64,000 nucleotides of DNA from Caulobacteraceae bacterium (GTDB lineage Bacteria; Pseudomonadota; Alphaproteobacteria; Caulobacterales; Caulobacteraceae): assembly GCA_947441065.1 (NCBI GenBank), contig CANESI010000002.1:62001-126000 (forward strand), read 5' to 3'. A program made the translations under genes and the position numbers. Numbering within the stretch: the first letter of the stretch is position 1; every line of letters starts with the position of its first letter. Of the stretch, positions 27,463 through 36,135 are shown in pieces. Below the pieces are notes generated by a model, which saw only the letters and a list, made by a program, of their open reading frames with translations, did no database searches and was not told the origin of the DNA.

Positions 27463-28005
27463 ATGATTGAGTGGAAATTTAAGGCGCAAAGCGCGCTTTT
27501 TACCGCACTGATGATGGCCTCAGCCCTGTCAGGGGTCACCGCCTCGGCCGCCCGCGCCCAAGATGCGGAGCGCCAGACCCCCTCTGGCCTGCCTGTGCCG
27601 CGCTATGTGTCGCTGAAATATAATGATGCCAATGCCAGGTCCGGGCCGGGAGACGACCATCGCCTGCTATGGATCTACCATGTGCGCGGCCTTCCGGTGC
27701 AGGTGGTGGCTGAAACGGCAGAGTGGCGACGGATCTGTGACCCAGATGGCGGCCTGTCTTGGGTCCATAGGCGCCTCACCGATGGGCGCCGTATGACCAT
27801 GAGGACCAAGCCCCAGCCCCTGGCCCTTCGAAGCGCACCGAAATCTGACGCTCGCATTGAGGCCTATATGACCCCGCGCGCGCTGGCCTCACTGGATCGC
27901 TGCCAGAAGGATTGGTGCCGCGTGAAGGTCGAGGATGTCACCGGTTGGGTGCCCGCATCTGAGGTTTGGGGTATTGATGAGAAGCCTCAATGCCAGCCAC
28001 GATGA
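27463..28005 (+). CDS. exported SH3-like domain protein
   Basis: The 180-residue protein has a signal peptide (about 1-32, ending SAARAQD) and then a bacterial SH3-type region. The first repeat is VSLKYNDANARSGPGDDHRLLWIYHVRGLPVQV with a conserved WRRICDPDGGLSWVH. The second, weaker repeat is LRSAPKSDARIEAYMTP..., ending WCRVKVEDVTGWVPASEVWG. Such DUF1058-type proteins are periplasmic and probably bind peptidoglycan or protein ligands. The ATG at 27463 is chosen because it gives the signal peptide; the open frame before it is antisense to the dehydrogenase. Confidence 0.87.
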   Translation: MIEWKFKAQSALFTALMMASALSGVTASAARAQDAERQTPSGLPVPRYVSLKYNDANARSGPGDDHRLLWIYHVRGLPVQVVAETAEWRRICDPDGGLSWVHRRLTDGRRMTMRTKPQPLALRSAPKSDARIEAYMTPRALASLDRCQKDWCRVKVEDVTGWVPASEVWGIDEKPQCQPR

Positions 28006-28104
28006 CGACGGACGATTGAGACAAGGGCACGGTCTGTGCTAGGCCAGCGACAGATATGTCACGGCGGGGCCTAAAAAGGCGCTGCGATTAGGAATCCAAA
28101 GCCC

Positions 28105-28623
28105 ATGATGCCCGTCAAAGACCATTATAACAAAGAAGAGCTGCTGGCCTGTGGGCGCGGCGAGATGTTCGGTCCGGGCAATGCGCAGTTGCCGGTCCCC
28201 AACATGCTGATGATGGATCGCATTACCTCGATCACCCGGGACGGCGGTTTGCACGGCAAGGGCCAGGTCCAGGCTGAGCTTGATATTGATCCCTCGCTTT
28301 GGTTCTTCCAGTGCCACTTTATCGGCGATCCGGTCATGCCAGGCTGCCTTGGTCTCGACGCCATGTGGCAGTTGGTCGGCTTCTATCTTGGCTGGTCCGG
28401 CGCTCCGGGCAAGGGCCGCGCCTTGGGTGTGGGCGAGGTGAAGTTCACTGGACAGGTGACGCCCAAGATCAAGAAGGTCGAATATCGCATCGACTTAAAG
28501 CGCGTGATCATCCGTAAACTGGTCATCGGTGTTGGTGACGGCGTGATGCTGGCCGATGGCAAGCCGATCTATGAGGCTAAGGATTTGCGGGTCGGCCTGT
28601 TCGACGCCAAGGATCTGGTTTGA
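28105..28623 (+). CDS. fabA: 3-hydroxydecanoyl-ACP dehydratase/isomerase FabA
   Basis: FabA dehydrates 3-hydroxydecanoyl-ACP and isomerises the product to cis-3-decenoyl-ACP, starting unsaturated fatty-acid synthesis. The 172-residue product carries the active-site His in [20 protein letters not shown] (about 71) and the catalytic Asp in [11 protein letters not shown] (about 85). The start sequence [22 protein letters not shown] is typical. It is first in fabA-fabB-fabI, with 74 bp to fabB. Confidence 0.98.
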   Translation: MMPVKDHYNKEELLACGRGEMFGPGNAQLPVPNMLMMDRITSITRDGGLHGKGQVQAELDIDPSLWFFQCHFIGDPVMPGCLGLDAMWQLVGFYLGWSGAPGKGRALGVGEVKFTGQVTPKIKKVEYRIDLKRVIIRKLVIGVGDGVMLADGKPIYEAKDLRVGLFDAKDLV

Positions 28624-28697
28624 TCGAACCGTCACAAGAACCAACAATAATGATAGAGAAGGGCCTCTAGGGGCTCGCTCATGAGAAGGATGCGCAT

Positions 28698-29912
28698 ATG
28701 CGCCGCGTCGTCGTAACGGGTATCGGTATTGTCTCCTCGATTGGGAATAATGCAGATGAGGTTCTGTCCTCCTTGAAGGAGGCCAGGTCCGGGGTCATTG
28801 CTGCGCCCGACTATACGGAGCTGGGTTTCCGCTGTCAGGTCCATGCCGCCCCGATCATCGATTGGGAAAGCCTTGTAGACCGCCGCGCGGCCCGCTTCCT
28901 CGCCCCCGGTACGGCCTACGCCCATATCGCTATGGATCAGGCCATTGCCGATTCTGGTCTGAGCGAAACTGAAGTTTCCAATGACCGGACCGGTCTGATC
29001 GTTGGCTCAGGCGGGGCCTCGACCCGTTCGATCATCAATTCGGCTCAGATCGCTCAGGAAAAGGGCCCCAAGCGGGTTGGCCCCTTTGCGGTGCCTAAGG
29101 CCATGAGTTCTGGTCCCTCGGCGACCTTGGCCACCTGGTTCAAGATCCGCGGCATCAACTATTCGATCTCGTCGGCCTGCGCGACCTCGACCCACTGTAT
29201 TGGTGCCGGTGCTGAGCAGATCCAGATGGGCAAGCAGGATGTGATCTTTGCGGGCGGCTGCGAAGAGCTCGACTGGACCCTGTCGGTGCTGTTCGACGCC
29301 ATGGGGGCCATGTCCTCCAACTTTAACGCCACCCCGACCAAGGCCTCACGGGCCTATGACCGCGACCGCGACGGCTTTGTCATCGCCGGCGGCGCAGCGG
29401 TGTTGGTGCTTGAAGAGCTGGAGCACGCCAAGGCGCGCGGCGCCAAGATCTATGCCGAAATTACCGGCTATGCGGCCAATTCCGATGGTCACGACATGGT
29501 TGCCCCCTCGGGCGAGGGTGCGGTGCGCTGCATGAAACTGGCCATGAAGGGTCTGAACCGCAAGGTCGACTATCTCAATCCCCATGGCACCGCGACCCCG
29601 GTCGGTGATGCCAAGGAGATGGAGGCCGTCCGCGAAGTCTTTGGGCAAGATGCGCCGCTGATCTCCTCGACCAAGTCGCTGTCCGGTCACTCCTTGGGAG
29701 CGGCAGGCGCGCAGGAGGCAGTCTATAGCCTCTTGATGCTCAATAACGACTTTGTCTGCGAAAGCGCCAATATCGAAAATCTGGATCCGGCCTTCGAGGG
29801 CCTGCCCATTGTGCGCAAGCGCGTTGATCGCAAGCTCGATACGGTCATGTCCAACAGCTTCGGCTTTGGCGGCACCAATGGCTGCGTGATCATGAGCCGC
29901 CTCGAAGACTGA
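28698..29912 (+). CDS. fabB: 3-oxoacyl-ACP synthase I FabB
   Basis: FabB elongates the cis-decenoyl intermediate and commits it to unsaturated fatty acids. The 404-residue thiolase-fold protein has the nucleophile Cys in [15 protein letters not shown] (about 162). The two histidines are in [14 protein letters not shown] and [17 protein letters not shown], with the C-terminal [11 protein letters not shown]. Position between fabA and fabI supports FabB rather than FabF. Confidence 0.98.
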   Translation: MRRVVVTGIGIVSSIGNNADEVLSSLKEARSGVIAAPDYTELGFRCQVHAAPIIDWESLVDRRAARFLAPGTAYAHIAMDQAIADSGLSETEVSNDRTGLIVGSGGASTRSIINSAQIAQEKGPKRVGPFAVPKAMSSGPSATLATWFKIRGINYSISSACATSTHCIGAGAEQIQMGKQDVIFAGGCEELDWTLSVLFDAMGAMSSNFNATPTKASRAYDRDRDGFVIAGGAAVLVLEELEHAKARGAKIYAEITGYAANSDGHDMVAPSGEGAVRCMKLAMKGLNRKVDYLNPHGTATPVGDAKEMEAVREVFGQDAPLISSTKSLSGHSLGAAGAQEAVYSLLMLNNDFVCESANIENLDPAFEGLPIVRKRVDRKLDTVMSNSFGFGGTNGCVIMSRLED

Positions 29913-29946
29913 TAGATGCTCCGCTTCGGCGGGCAAAGGAGACACC

Positions 29947-30762
29947 ATGGCTGACGAATATGATCTGCCCAAGGGCGAGCTGATGAAGGGCAAGAAGGGC
30001 CTGATCATGGGCGTTGCCAATCACAACTCCATTGCTTGGGGCATTGCCTCGCAACTGGCCGCCCAGGGCGCAGAACTGGCCTTTAGCTATATGGGCGAAG
30101 GTCTGGAGCGGCGGGTGCGTCCTCTGGCTGAGAGTGTTGGGTCCAAGCTGCTAATTCAGGCTGATGTGGCCGATGATGCCTCGATGGACGCTGCCTTTGC
30201 CGAGGTCGAGGCCGCCTTTGGCACGATCGATTTCCTCGTCCACTCCATCGCCTTTGCCGACAAGGAGCAGCTCAAGGGCTCGTTCGTCGAGAACACCACG
30301 CGTGAGGGCTTCCTGAATGCGATGAACATCTCAGCCTTCAGCTTTGTCGACTGTTCGCGCCGCGCCGCCAAGCTGATGCCCAATGGCGGCTCGATCATCT
30401 GCATGACCTATCTGGGCGCAGAGCGGGTGATCCCCAACTACAATGTCATGGGTGTGGCCAAGGCCGCGCTGGAGGCCTCAACCCGCTATGTGGCCCGCGA
30501 TCTGGGGCCTCAGGGCATAAGGGTCAATGCCATCTCCGCCGGCGCCATGCGCACCCTGTCTCTGGCCGGAATCTCGGGTGGCCGGGGCATGCTGTCTCAG
30601 GGCCGCGCCTTTAGCGCCTTGAAGGAAGACACCTCCATGGAAGGCGTCGCAGGCGCTGCCCTCTGGCTCCTGTCCGATCTGGGCCGCTCCACCACCGGCG
30701 AAGTCGTCCATGTCGATGCGGGCTTCCACATGGTGGGCTTGCCGGACGGGTTTGAGGGCTAA
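29947..30762 (+). CDS. fabI: enoyl-ACP reductase FabI
   Basis: FabI reduces trans-2-enoyl-ACP with NADH in each elongation round. The 271-residue SDR-fold protein has the atypical nucleotide motif GVANHNSIAWGIA near residue 24. The active site is PNYNVMGVAKAALEAS (Tyr-x6-Lys form), and a C-terminal AISAGAMRTLS stretch is typical of FabI. It starts 34 bp after fabB with a GGAG and ends the fab unit. Confidence 0.97.
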   Translation: MADEYDLPKGELMKGKKGLIMGVANHNSIAWGIASQLAAQGAELAFSYMGEGLERRVRPLAESVGSKLLIQADVADDASMDAAFAEVEAAFGTIDFLVHSIAFADKEQLKGSFVENTTREGFLNAMNISAFSFVDCSRRAAKLMPNGGSIICMTYLGAERVIPNYNVMGVAKAALEASTRYVARDLGPQGIRVNAISAGAMRTLSLAGISGGRGMLSQGRAFSALKEDTSMEGVAGAALWLLSDLGRSTTGEVVHVDAGFHMVGLPDGFEG

Positions 30763-30778
30763 ACCCCCTACATCCGTG

Positions 30779-30855
30779 TTCCCCGCGTAGGCGGGGACCC
30801 AGACCCTTACACTCTGAAGCTAATCGACCCACTGGATCCCCGCTTTCGCGGGGAA
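30779..30855. repeat. paired inverted repeat, CCCCGC-type palindromes
   Basis: A left unit (30779-30803, containing CCCCGCGTAGGCGGGG) and a right unit (30832-30855, containing CCCCGCTTTCGCGGGG) are inverted copies of each other, about 20 of 24 bases alike. Each is itself a hairpin. This is the look of a REP/BIME-like intergenic element after fabI. Confidence 0.75.
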
Positions 30856-30886
30856 CGCGGCGGAGAGCGTCTGGATGACCCCCTCA

Positions 30887-30928
30887 CTTAGGCCCTCTCC
30901 CTGTGGGAGAGGGTGGGGTGAGGGCCTT
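30887..30928 (+). repeat. dispersed 42-bp repeat, copy 1
   Basis: This stretch with the core CCCTCTCCCTGTGGGAGAGG is almost the exact reverse complement of 57932-57971, 27 kb away. The core itself folds as a hairpin (CCTCTCCC/GGGAGAGG). It lies in the gap between fabI and the quinone oxidoreductase, which reads towards it. Confidence 0.8.
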
Positions 30929-30952
30929 GTTTGCCCCCAATCCCCTAAAGGA

Positions 30953-31951
30953 TCAGTCCATCGTCACCACGACCTTGCCCATGGCCTTGCGGCTGGCGAG
31001 GTGGGTGATGGCCTTGCCGGAGTCGGCGAGGCTGAAGGTTTCCGAGACGTGGGGGCGGATCTTGCCGTCGACATAGAGCTGCATCAGTTCTGCGACGTTC
31101 TCTTGATGCAGCTTGGGCTCGCGGGCCACGAAGGCGCCCCAGAACACGCCGACGACCTGACAGCTCTTGAGTAGGGTCAGGTTCAGCGGAATGGCGGGGA
31201 TACCGGCAGGGAAGCCGATGACCAAGAAGCGGCCTTCCCAAGCCATCGAGCGCAGGCTGGCCTCGGCATAGTCGCCGCCGACCGCGTCATAGATGACATC
31301 AACGCCATTGGGGCCACAGGCTTCCTTAAAGAGGTTGGCCAGAGCCTTCTTACCGTCCTTATCGAACGGGCCCGTGGGATAGACCACACCGCTGTCAGCG
31401 CCGCGTGAAATGGCCAGATCGACCTTTTCCTGTGACGAGGCTGCGGCAATGACCCTAGCGCCCATCGCCTTGCCGAGCTCGACCGCTGCCAGACCGACGC
31501 CGCCTGCGGCACCGAGCACCAGCAGGCTTTCGCCCGGCTTGATGGTGGCGCGCTGCTTGAGGCCATAGTGCGAGGTTCCATAGGTCATGATGAAGGCCGC
31601 AGCCTCATCAAAGGGCATGGAGGCGGGCATGGGGATGCAGCGGGCCGCGTCGAGCGCGATCTTTTCAGCCATACCGCCATTGCCGGTCGAGGCGATGACC
31701 CGGTCACCGACCTTGAGCCCTGTGACACCTTCGCCAACAGCTTCAACCACGCCGGACACTTCACCGCCGGGCGAGAAGGGGCGCGCAGGTTTGAATTGAT
31801 ATTTGTCTTCGATGATCAGCACGTCGGGATAGTTCACCCCGCAGGCCTTGACCGCCAGCAGAACCTGACCGGCCTTTGCGACCGGGTCCGCGACCTCTTC
31901 CAGCACCAGAGTTTCTGGACCGCCGACACTCTTGCTCAGCACAGCCTTCAT
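30953..31951 (-). CDS. NADPH:quinone oxidoreductase family protein (second copy)
   Basis: This 332-residue zinc-free MDR protein has the start MKAVLSKSVGGPETL and the GVNYPDVLIIEDKYQ motif. The NADPH loop is VLGAAGGVGLAAVELGKAMGA at about 145-165, and the C-terminus is SRKAMGKVVVTMD. It resembles the crotonyl-CoA-reductase/quinone-reductase-like branch rather than the Qor at 5045, so it is a separate family member and not a recent duplicate. It stands alone, flanked by the repeat region and the sigma/anti-sigma unit. Confidence 0.9.
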   Translation of the reverse strand: MKAVLSKSVGGPETLVLEEVADPVAKAGQVLLAVKACGVNYPDVLIIEDKYQFKPARPFSPGGEVSGVVEAVGEGVTGLKVGDRVIASTGNGGMAEKIALDAARCIPMPASMPFDEAAAFIMTYGTSHYGLKQRATIKPGESLLVLGAAGGVGLAAVELGKAMGARVIAAASSQEKVDLAISRGADSGVVYPTGPFDKDGKKALANLFKEACGPNGVDVIYDAVGGDYAEASLRSMAWEGRFLVIGFPAGIPAIPLNLTLLKSCQVVGVFWGAFVAREPKLHQENVAELMQLYVDGKIRPHVSETFSLADSGKAITHLASRKAMGKVVVTMD

Positions 31952-32074
31952 CGTTGTTACCTCCCGTTTAAACGTCTGTTCGATGTTGCCGCGACGCTAG
32001 CGCAACTACCGACAAGCGCAAGCGCCCAAAGGGGGGCTTGGGATCGAGAAAGCCGTTGATGGGCTGATTTTTGA

Positions 32075-32797
32075 TTAATGCAGACGCAGGGCGCGTTGGA
32101 CCAGGCCCACGGCGCCCGAAAAGCGCAGGTCGCCGACATTGACCGCGAGGGCAAAACAGACCTCACCGGATTCCGCAATCGGCTGGTGCACAAAACCCTT
32201 GTGAGCAACGGCAATATCTCCGGCCCCATAGCGCTGATGGCCGTCATGATAGGCGCCGCACAGGACCAAGGTGACCTCGTCGCCCTCATGGTCGTGACGC
32301 GGGCTTCCAGAGCCTGGCATGATCCGCAAAAGCTCGACATGGACACCGTCAGCGGTCGGCTCGGCAAGGGCGAGGCGCTTAAGGCCGCGCCCGCCAAATT
32401 TCCAACCGTTATGTTCCAGCGCATTGAGCGCGGCGTCGCGTACCGGTGCGGGCAGGCCCAGAATTTCGGAGAGGCCTTGACCTGCGGCCTTGGCCGCAAG
32501 GGCCGCGCGCTGGTCGGCCTGATCCAGCCCAGCAATCTGAGCCATCACCCGATCAAACCCCTTGGCGCTCATCTCAACGGCCATTTCCTGTTCAAGCAGC
32601 GCGCCGCCAATGGCGTCCGCATCGGCCGTGGACAGGTCATTTTCGGCCAAGACCGCTTCGTCCCGCATGAAAGCTGCCGTGTCGAGCAATAGCCTTAAGG
32701 CCGGTTGGGCCTTGGCCATTTCGGCGAGGGGAGTCAGGGTTGGGGTCACGAAAGAAAGCCTAGGGTCTGTGGGTTGGTACCCTTTATGATCGGGCAC
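32075..32797 (-). CDS. ChrR-like cupin anti-sigma factor
   Basis: The 240-residue protein follows an ECF sigma gene and resembles ChrR, the anti-sigma factor of the singlet-oxygen sigma RpoE. The C-terminal cupin is intact: PRHDHEGDEVTLVLCG and GAGDIAVAHKGFVHQP hold the His/His/Glu/His metal set. In the N-terminal anti-sigma domain the zinc ligands of Rhodobacter ChrR (two His and a CxxC) are absent, and the matching stretch AAFMRDEAVLAENDLSTADA has none. The start is a GTG, 58 bp after the sigma stop. It may respond by cupin ligand alone. Confidence 0.82.
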   Translation of the reverse strand: MPDHKGYQPTDPRLSFVTPTLTPLAEMAKAQPALRLLLDTAAFMRDEAVLAENDLSTADADAIGGALLEQEMAVEMSAKGFDRVMAQIAGLDQADQRAALAAKAAGQGLSEILGLPAPVRDAALNALEHNGWKFGGRGLKRLALAEPTADGVHVELLRIMPGSGSPRHDHEGDEVTLVLCGAYHDGHQRYGAGDIAVAHKGFVHQPIAESGEVCFALAVNVGDLRFSGAVGLVQRALRLH

Positions 32798-32855
32798 GTC
32801 CTAAATTGATATGAACGTGACGTCGGGTTCTTCAAGGCCGGATGACGATTTTCTC

Positions 32856-33416
32856 TCATTCATCACCCTCTAGCCGAGATCGAAGACGATTAAAGGCCAG
32901 CCTTAGCCTAGACTTTACCGTGCCAAGCGGGATGCCGGTGACATCGGCAATCTGGCGATGGGTGAGGCCCTCATAAAAGGCCTTGCGGATCAGATCCATC
33001 TGCTCTGCAGGAAGGTCAGCCATGGCCAACCTCATCCGATGTTCTTGTTCAACGGCGTCGAGATGGGCGTCCGGGGCCGCCTCTGCTGACGGTAAGAGCG
33101 CGGGGTCATCGGCATCCAGCACCGCGCGCTGATCTTGCCGAAACAGGTCAATGCGGCGATTTCGCGCAATGCGAAAGATCCAGGTGGCGACCGAGGCTTG
33201 GCGCCGATCAAACAGGGCCGCCTTGCGCCAGACCGTGACCATCACCTCTTGGGCCAAATCTTCGGCCTGAGCCTGACCAAGACCCAGACGGATCAAATAG
33301 CCCTTCACCCTTGGGCCATAGTGAGAAAAGAGCTCGGCAAAGGCGGCACGATCCTGCTGAGCGCCCACCCGGTCCATCAGATCGGAGAAATGGGCGCGAT
33401 CCTCAGACAGGAGCAT
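32856..33416 (-). CDS. ECF RNA polymerase sigma factor (ECF11/RpoE-like)
   Basis: This 186-residue sigma factor has region 2 (AFAELFSHYGPRVKGYLIRLGL, then AEDLAQEVMVTVWRKAALFD and the -10-reading IARNRRIDLFR). Region 4 is MDLIRKAFYEGLTHRQIADVTGIPLGTVKSRLRLAFNRLR. Pairing with a ChrR-like anti-sigma places it in the ECF11-type group, which responds to singlet oxygen in Rhodobacter and Caulobacter. The ATG at 33416 gives a normal length; an upstream ATG at 33461 would add 15 residues. No clear self-recognition promoter could be seen upstream. Confidence 0.92.
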   Translation of the reverse strand: MLLSEDRAHFSDLMDRVGAQQDRAAFAELFSHYGPRVKGYLIRLGLGQAQAEDLAQEVMVTVWRKAALFDRRQASVATWIFRIARNRRIDLFRQDQRAVLDADDPALLPSAEAAPDAHLDAVEQEHRMRLAMADLPAEQMDLIRKAFYEGLTHRQIADVTGIPLGTVKSRLRLAFNRLRSRLEGDE

Positions 33417-33629
33417 CTCGTTAGTCGGCAAGGAACAGATCCATCTAAGCCCTTCTACCATTGGGCTGACGCCGTTTAACCACCGGCTTAGCGGGCGCAC
33501 AATCGCTCGCAGCAAAAATTGAGCCCTAAAGACGCCGCCTGCGACCATAGACCTCGGATTTTGGAAGTTCGGCCTTATCTGTTATGAAGCTCGACGTTCT
33601 TTACCCCCAACCTTGCAGGACACGGCCTC

Positions 33630-34811
33630 TTGGGCGTTACGCTAGATCTTTCGCGCGCGTCGGCCTCGGCCGTGACGCCTTCGGCCCCAAAAGGCCCGAC
33701 CAACCTTGCGGGCCTGACGCGCGAGGGGATCAAGGCCGCCTTGATCGCCGGAGAGGCCTGCGCGCCCGATAAGGCCAAGATGCGCACGGCGCAGATCTGG
33801 CGCTGGATCAACCATTTTGGCGTCACCGATTTTGATCGCATGACCGATGTCGGCAAGGATGTCCGCGCCGTCTTGGCCGATCGCTTTGTCGTCGCGCGTC
33901 CTGAAGTCACCGAGCGACAGGTGAGCCGCGACGGCACCCGCAAATGGCTCTTGAAATTTGCCCCGGGCGTCGAGGCCGAGGCGGTCTTTATTCCAGGCGT
34001 TGGCCGTGCCGGTGCCCTTTGCGTGTCCAGCCAGGTCGGCTGCACCCTCAACTGCACCTTCTGTCACACGGGCACCCAGCCCCTCGTGCGCAACCTGACG
34101 GCGGCTGAGATTGTCGCTCAGGTGCAGGTGGCGCGTGATGATCTGGGCGAATGGCCGTCTCCGGCAGAGGGGCGCCAACTGTCCAACATCGTCTTTATGG
34201 GCATGGGCGAGCCCCTCTATAATCTGGACGCTGTGGCTCAGGCCATGGATGTGGTCTCTGACGGCGAGGGCATTGCCCTGTCGCGTCGCCGGATCACGGT
34301 CTCGACCAGCGGCGTGGTCCCGCAACTGGAACCGCTGGGCACGCGCACGGGGGCCATGTTGGCCATATCCCTGCACGCCACCAATGATGAGTTGCGCGAC
34401 CAGCTTGTGCCGCTCAATCGCAAATATCCGATTGCCGAGCTATTGGCCGGAATTCGCGCCTATCCAGGCCTGTCCAATGCCAGGCGCGTGACCTTCGAAT
34501 ATGTCATGCTCAAGGGCATTAATGACAGCTTGGCCGATGCTCGTGCCCTGATCCAGCTGGTCCGAGGCCTTCCAGCCAAGATTAATCTGATCCCGTTCAA
34601 TCCATGGCCCGGATCGCCCTACGAATGTTCAGACTGGGCCACGATTGAGAAGTTTGCGGCGGTGATCAACAAGGCGGGCTATGCCTCGCCGATCCGCACC
34701 CCGCGCGGCCGCGATATTTTGGCCGCCTGTGGCCAGCTCAAGTCTGAGAGCGAAAAGGTTCGCGCCAGCACCTTACGACAGGCCAGCCAAGCCGAGCCCT
34801 TGGAAGATTAG
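33630..34811 (+). CDS. rlmN: dual-specificity 23S rRNA/tRNA methyltransferase RlmN
   Basis: RlmN is a radical-SAM enzyme that methylates C2 of A2503 in 23S rRNA and A37 of some tRNAs. The 393-residue product has the radical-SAM cluster motif CTLNCTFC (C-x3-C-x2-C) and [11 protein letters not shown]. The SISLHA-type [13 protein letters not shown] and the C-terminal ILAACGQL with the methyl-carrying Cys are also seen. The start is a TTG (33630) giving GVTLDLSRA; no ATG or GTG fits the expected N-terminus better, except a GTG at 33672. An overlapping ATG frame at 33584 is not the gene. Confidence 0.94.
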   Translation: MGVTLDLSRASASAVTPSAPKGPTNLAGLTREGIKAALIAGEACAPDKAKMRTAQIWRWINHFGVTDFDRMTDVGKDVRAVLADRFVVARPEVTERQVSRDGTRKWLLKFAPGVEAEAVFIPGVGRAGALCVSSQVGCTLNCTFCHTGTQPLVRNLTAAEIVAQVQVARDDLGEWPSPAEGRQLSNIVFMGMGEPLYNLDAVAQAMDVVSDGEGIALSRRRITVSTSGVVPQLEPLGTRTGAMLAISLHATNDELRDQLVPLNRKYPIAELLAGIRAYPGLSNARRVTFEYVMLKGINDSLADARALIQLVRGLPAKINLIPFNPWPGSPYECSDWATIEKFAAVINKAGYASPIRTPRGRDILAACGQLKSESEKVRASTLRQASQAEPLED

Positions 34812-34840
34812 ATCGACATTCGGCAACAGAGCGAAACGTA

Positions 34841-35254
34841 ATGTCTCCAGAAATCCAAGCCTTTACCAACGCGATCTTGATCGCCCTCGGCCATGGCGCG
34901 ATCAGCTTGGCGCTCTTGGCGGCAGGGGCTGTGCTCTATGCCTTTCTCACCCCCCACAAGGAAATCACCCAGATCCGCGATGGAAATTCTGCGGCAGCCA
35001 TTTCCTTTGGCGGCGTCTTGGTGGCCTTGGCCCTTCCCCTTGCCCTGTCCTTAACGGCCTCTGCTTCGGCCTTAGAGATCTTGCTGTGGGGCATCATGAC
35101 CGTGGCGGTTCAACTGCTGGTCTTTCGACTGATCGATATGCTGTTTGCCGGTCTTCCCCAGCGGGTTGCAGAGGGCGAGGTTTCGGCCGCAGCCCTTCTG
35201 GTCTCTGCCAAGCTTGCCTCAGCCATGCTCTTGGCCGCAGCGGTGGCCGGGTGA
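34841..35254 (+). CDS. DUF350 family membrane protein
   Basis: This 137-residue protein has four predicted membrane segments (about 10-31, 49-69, 76-98 and 115-135). The DUF350 feature GNSAAAISFGG occurs after the first loop. The family's function is unknown; members often sit beside potassium-channel, spermidine or DUF1190-type genes. It lies 29 bp after rlmN and 11 bp before the protease-like gene. The last two probably form a unit. Confidence 0.85.
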   Translation: MSPEIQAFTNAILIALGHGAISLALLAAGAVLYAFLTPHKEITQIRDGNSAAAISFGGVLVALALPLALSLTASASALEILLWGIMTVAVQLLVFRLIDMLFAGLPQRVAEGEVSAAALLVSAKLASAMLLAAAVAG

Positions 35255-35265
35255 CGGCCTAAGCC

Positions 35266-36126
35266 ATGACCTTTCCGCGTCTGCCCGATTGGCTGGTCTA
35301 TTCGGCGGTGGTCGTGGCTGTGCTTGTTGCCGCACGAGGTCGTCAAGAAAATGCTGATGCCCCCCCGCCGCCGCCGATCAGTGCGCAAGAGGCGGCTCTG
35401 GCCACAGGAACCCTATCGGAATCCGAGGCTGGCGAGGGCGAGGTTCGCGTGCCCAAATCCCTATCGCCGTCAGAGACCGGCACGGCCTTTTCCATCGCTC
35501 AAAGCGGCGTTTGGCTGACGGCGCGCCATGTGGTGCAGGACTGTCGGCAGGTGGCTGTGATTGTGGCCGAGGGACGCGGCGTGGTGGCCGAGGTGCGGCT
35601 CGATCCCCATGCAGATATTGCTGTTCTCCTGACCGAAGGCGGCTCACCTCCCTTGCCGTTGGTAAGCCAAGTCCCCGTTGCAGATGGAGCCTTGGCCTTC
35701 CATCCGGGTTTCCCGCACGGCTCGGCTGGAGAGGTGGCCAGCCGCTATCTGGGTCAACAGACCTTGCAGGGCAGGGGCCGGGCCGGGCGCGATCAGGCGG
35801 TGCTCAGTTGGGCCGAGGTGGGACGAACAGAGGGGTTGAGCGGCTCTTTGGCGGGCCTGTCTGGCGCTCCGACGCTCGATGCTGCGGGCCAAGTGGTCGG
35901 CGTGACCCTGAGCGAGACGCCGCGCCGGGGCAAGATCTATAGCACCACGCCCGCCTCGCTTGCCGCTGCCCTTCACTTGGCGGGACCCACCAAGACTGTG
36001 GAGAGCCCTGATGGCGTTCTCGACGGCGCGGTTGGTGAGCCGATCACCGTTGAAAACTATGGCCGCGTGGCCGATAGCCTGCGACGGGACCTGCGCGTGG
36101 TCCGCGTCGCCTGCCTGCGAGGCTAG
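35266..36126 (+). CDS. trypsin-like serine protease, exported or membrane-anchored
   Basis: The 286-residue protein has an N-terminal hydrophobic segment (about 10-22), a Pro-rich linker, then a chymotrypsin-fold domain. The catalytic triad can be read as His in WLTARHVVQDC, Asp in LDPHADIAVL and Ser in AGLSGAPTLD. The usual GNSGGP is replaced by GLSGAP, so the oxyanion region is unusual. A Cys pair (VQDC and VACLRG) may form a disulphide. It is probably periplasmic with an unknown substrate. Confidence 0.8.
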   Translation: MTFPRLPDWLVYSAVVVAVLVAARGRQENADAPPPPPISAQEAALATGTLSESEAGEGEVRVPKSLSPSETGTAFSIAQSGVWLTARHVVQDCRQVAVIVAEGRGVVAEVRLDPHADIAVLLTEGGSPPLPLVSQVPVADGALAFHPGFPHGSAGEVASRYLGQQTLQGRGRAGRDQAVLSWAEVGRTEGLSGSLAGLSGAPTLDAAGQVVGVTLSETPRRGKIYSTTPASLAAALHLAGPTKTVESPDGVLDGAVGEPITVENYGRVADSLRRDLRVVRVACLRG

Positions 36127-36135
36127 CCCGCCGCC

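Noticed and set aside
30779-30855. CRISPR array
   Set aside because: There are only two palindromic units, inverted rather than direct, without regular spacers and without cas genes.
32021-32040. terminator after the ChrR-like gene
   Set aside because: The AAGCGCCC/GGGGGGCTT pairing is imperfect and no T-tract follows on the minus strand.
33584-33772. ATG-initiated frame overlapping the rlmN start
   Set aside because: It is out of frame with the radical-SAM protein; the rlmN frame with a TTG start carries the conserved sequence.
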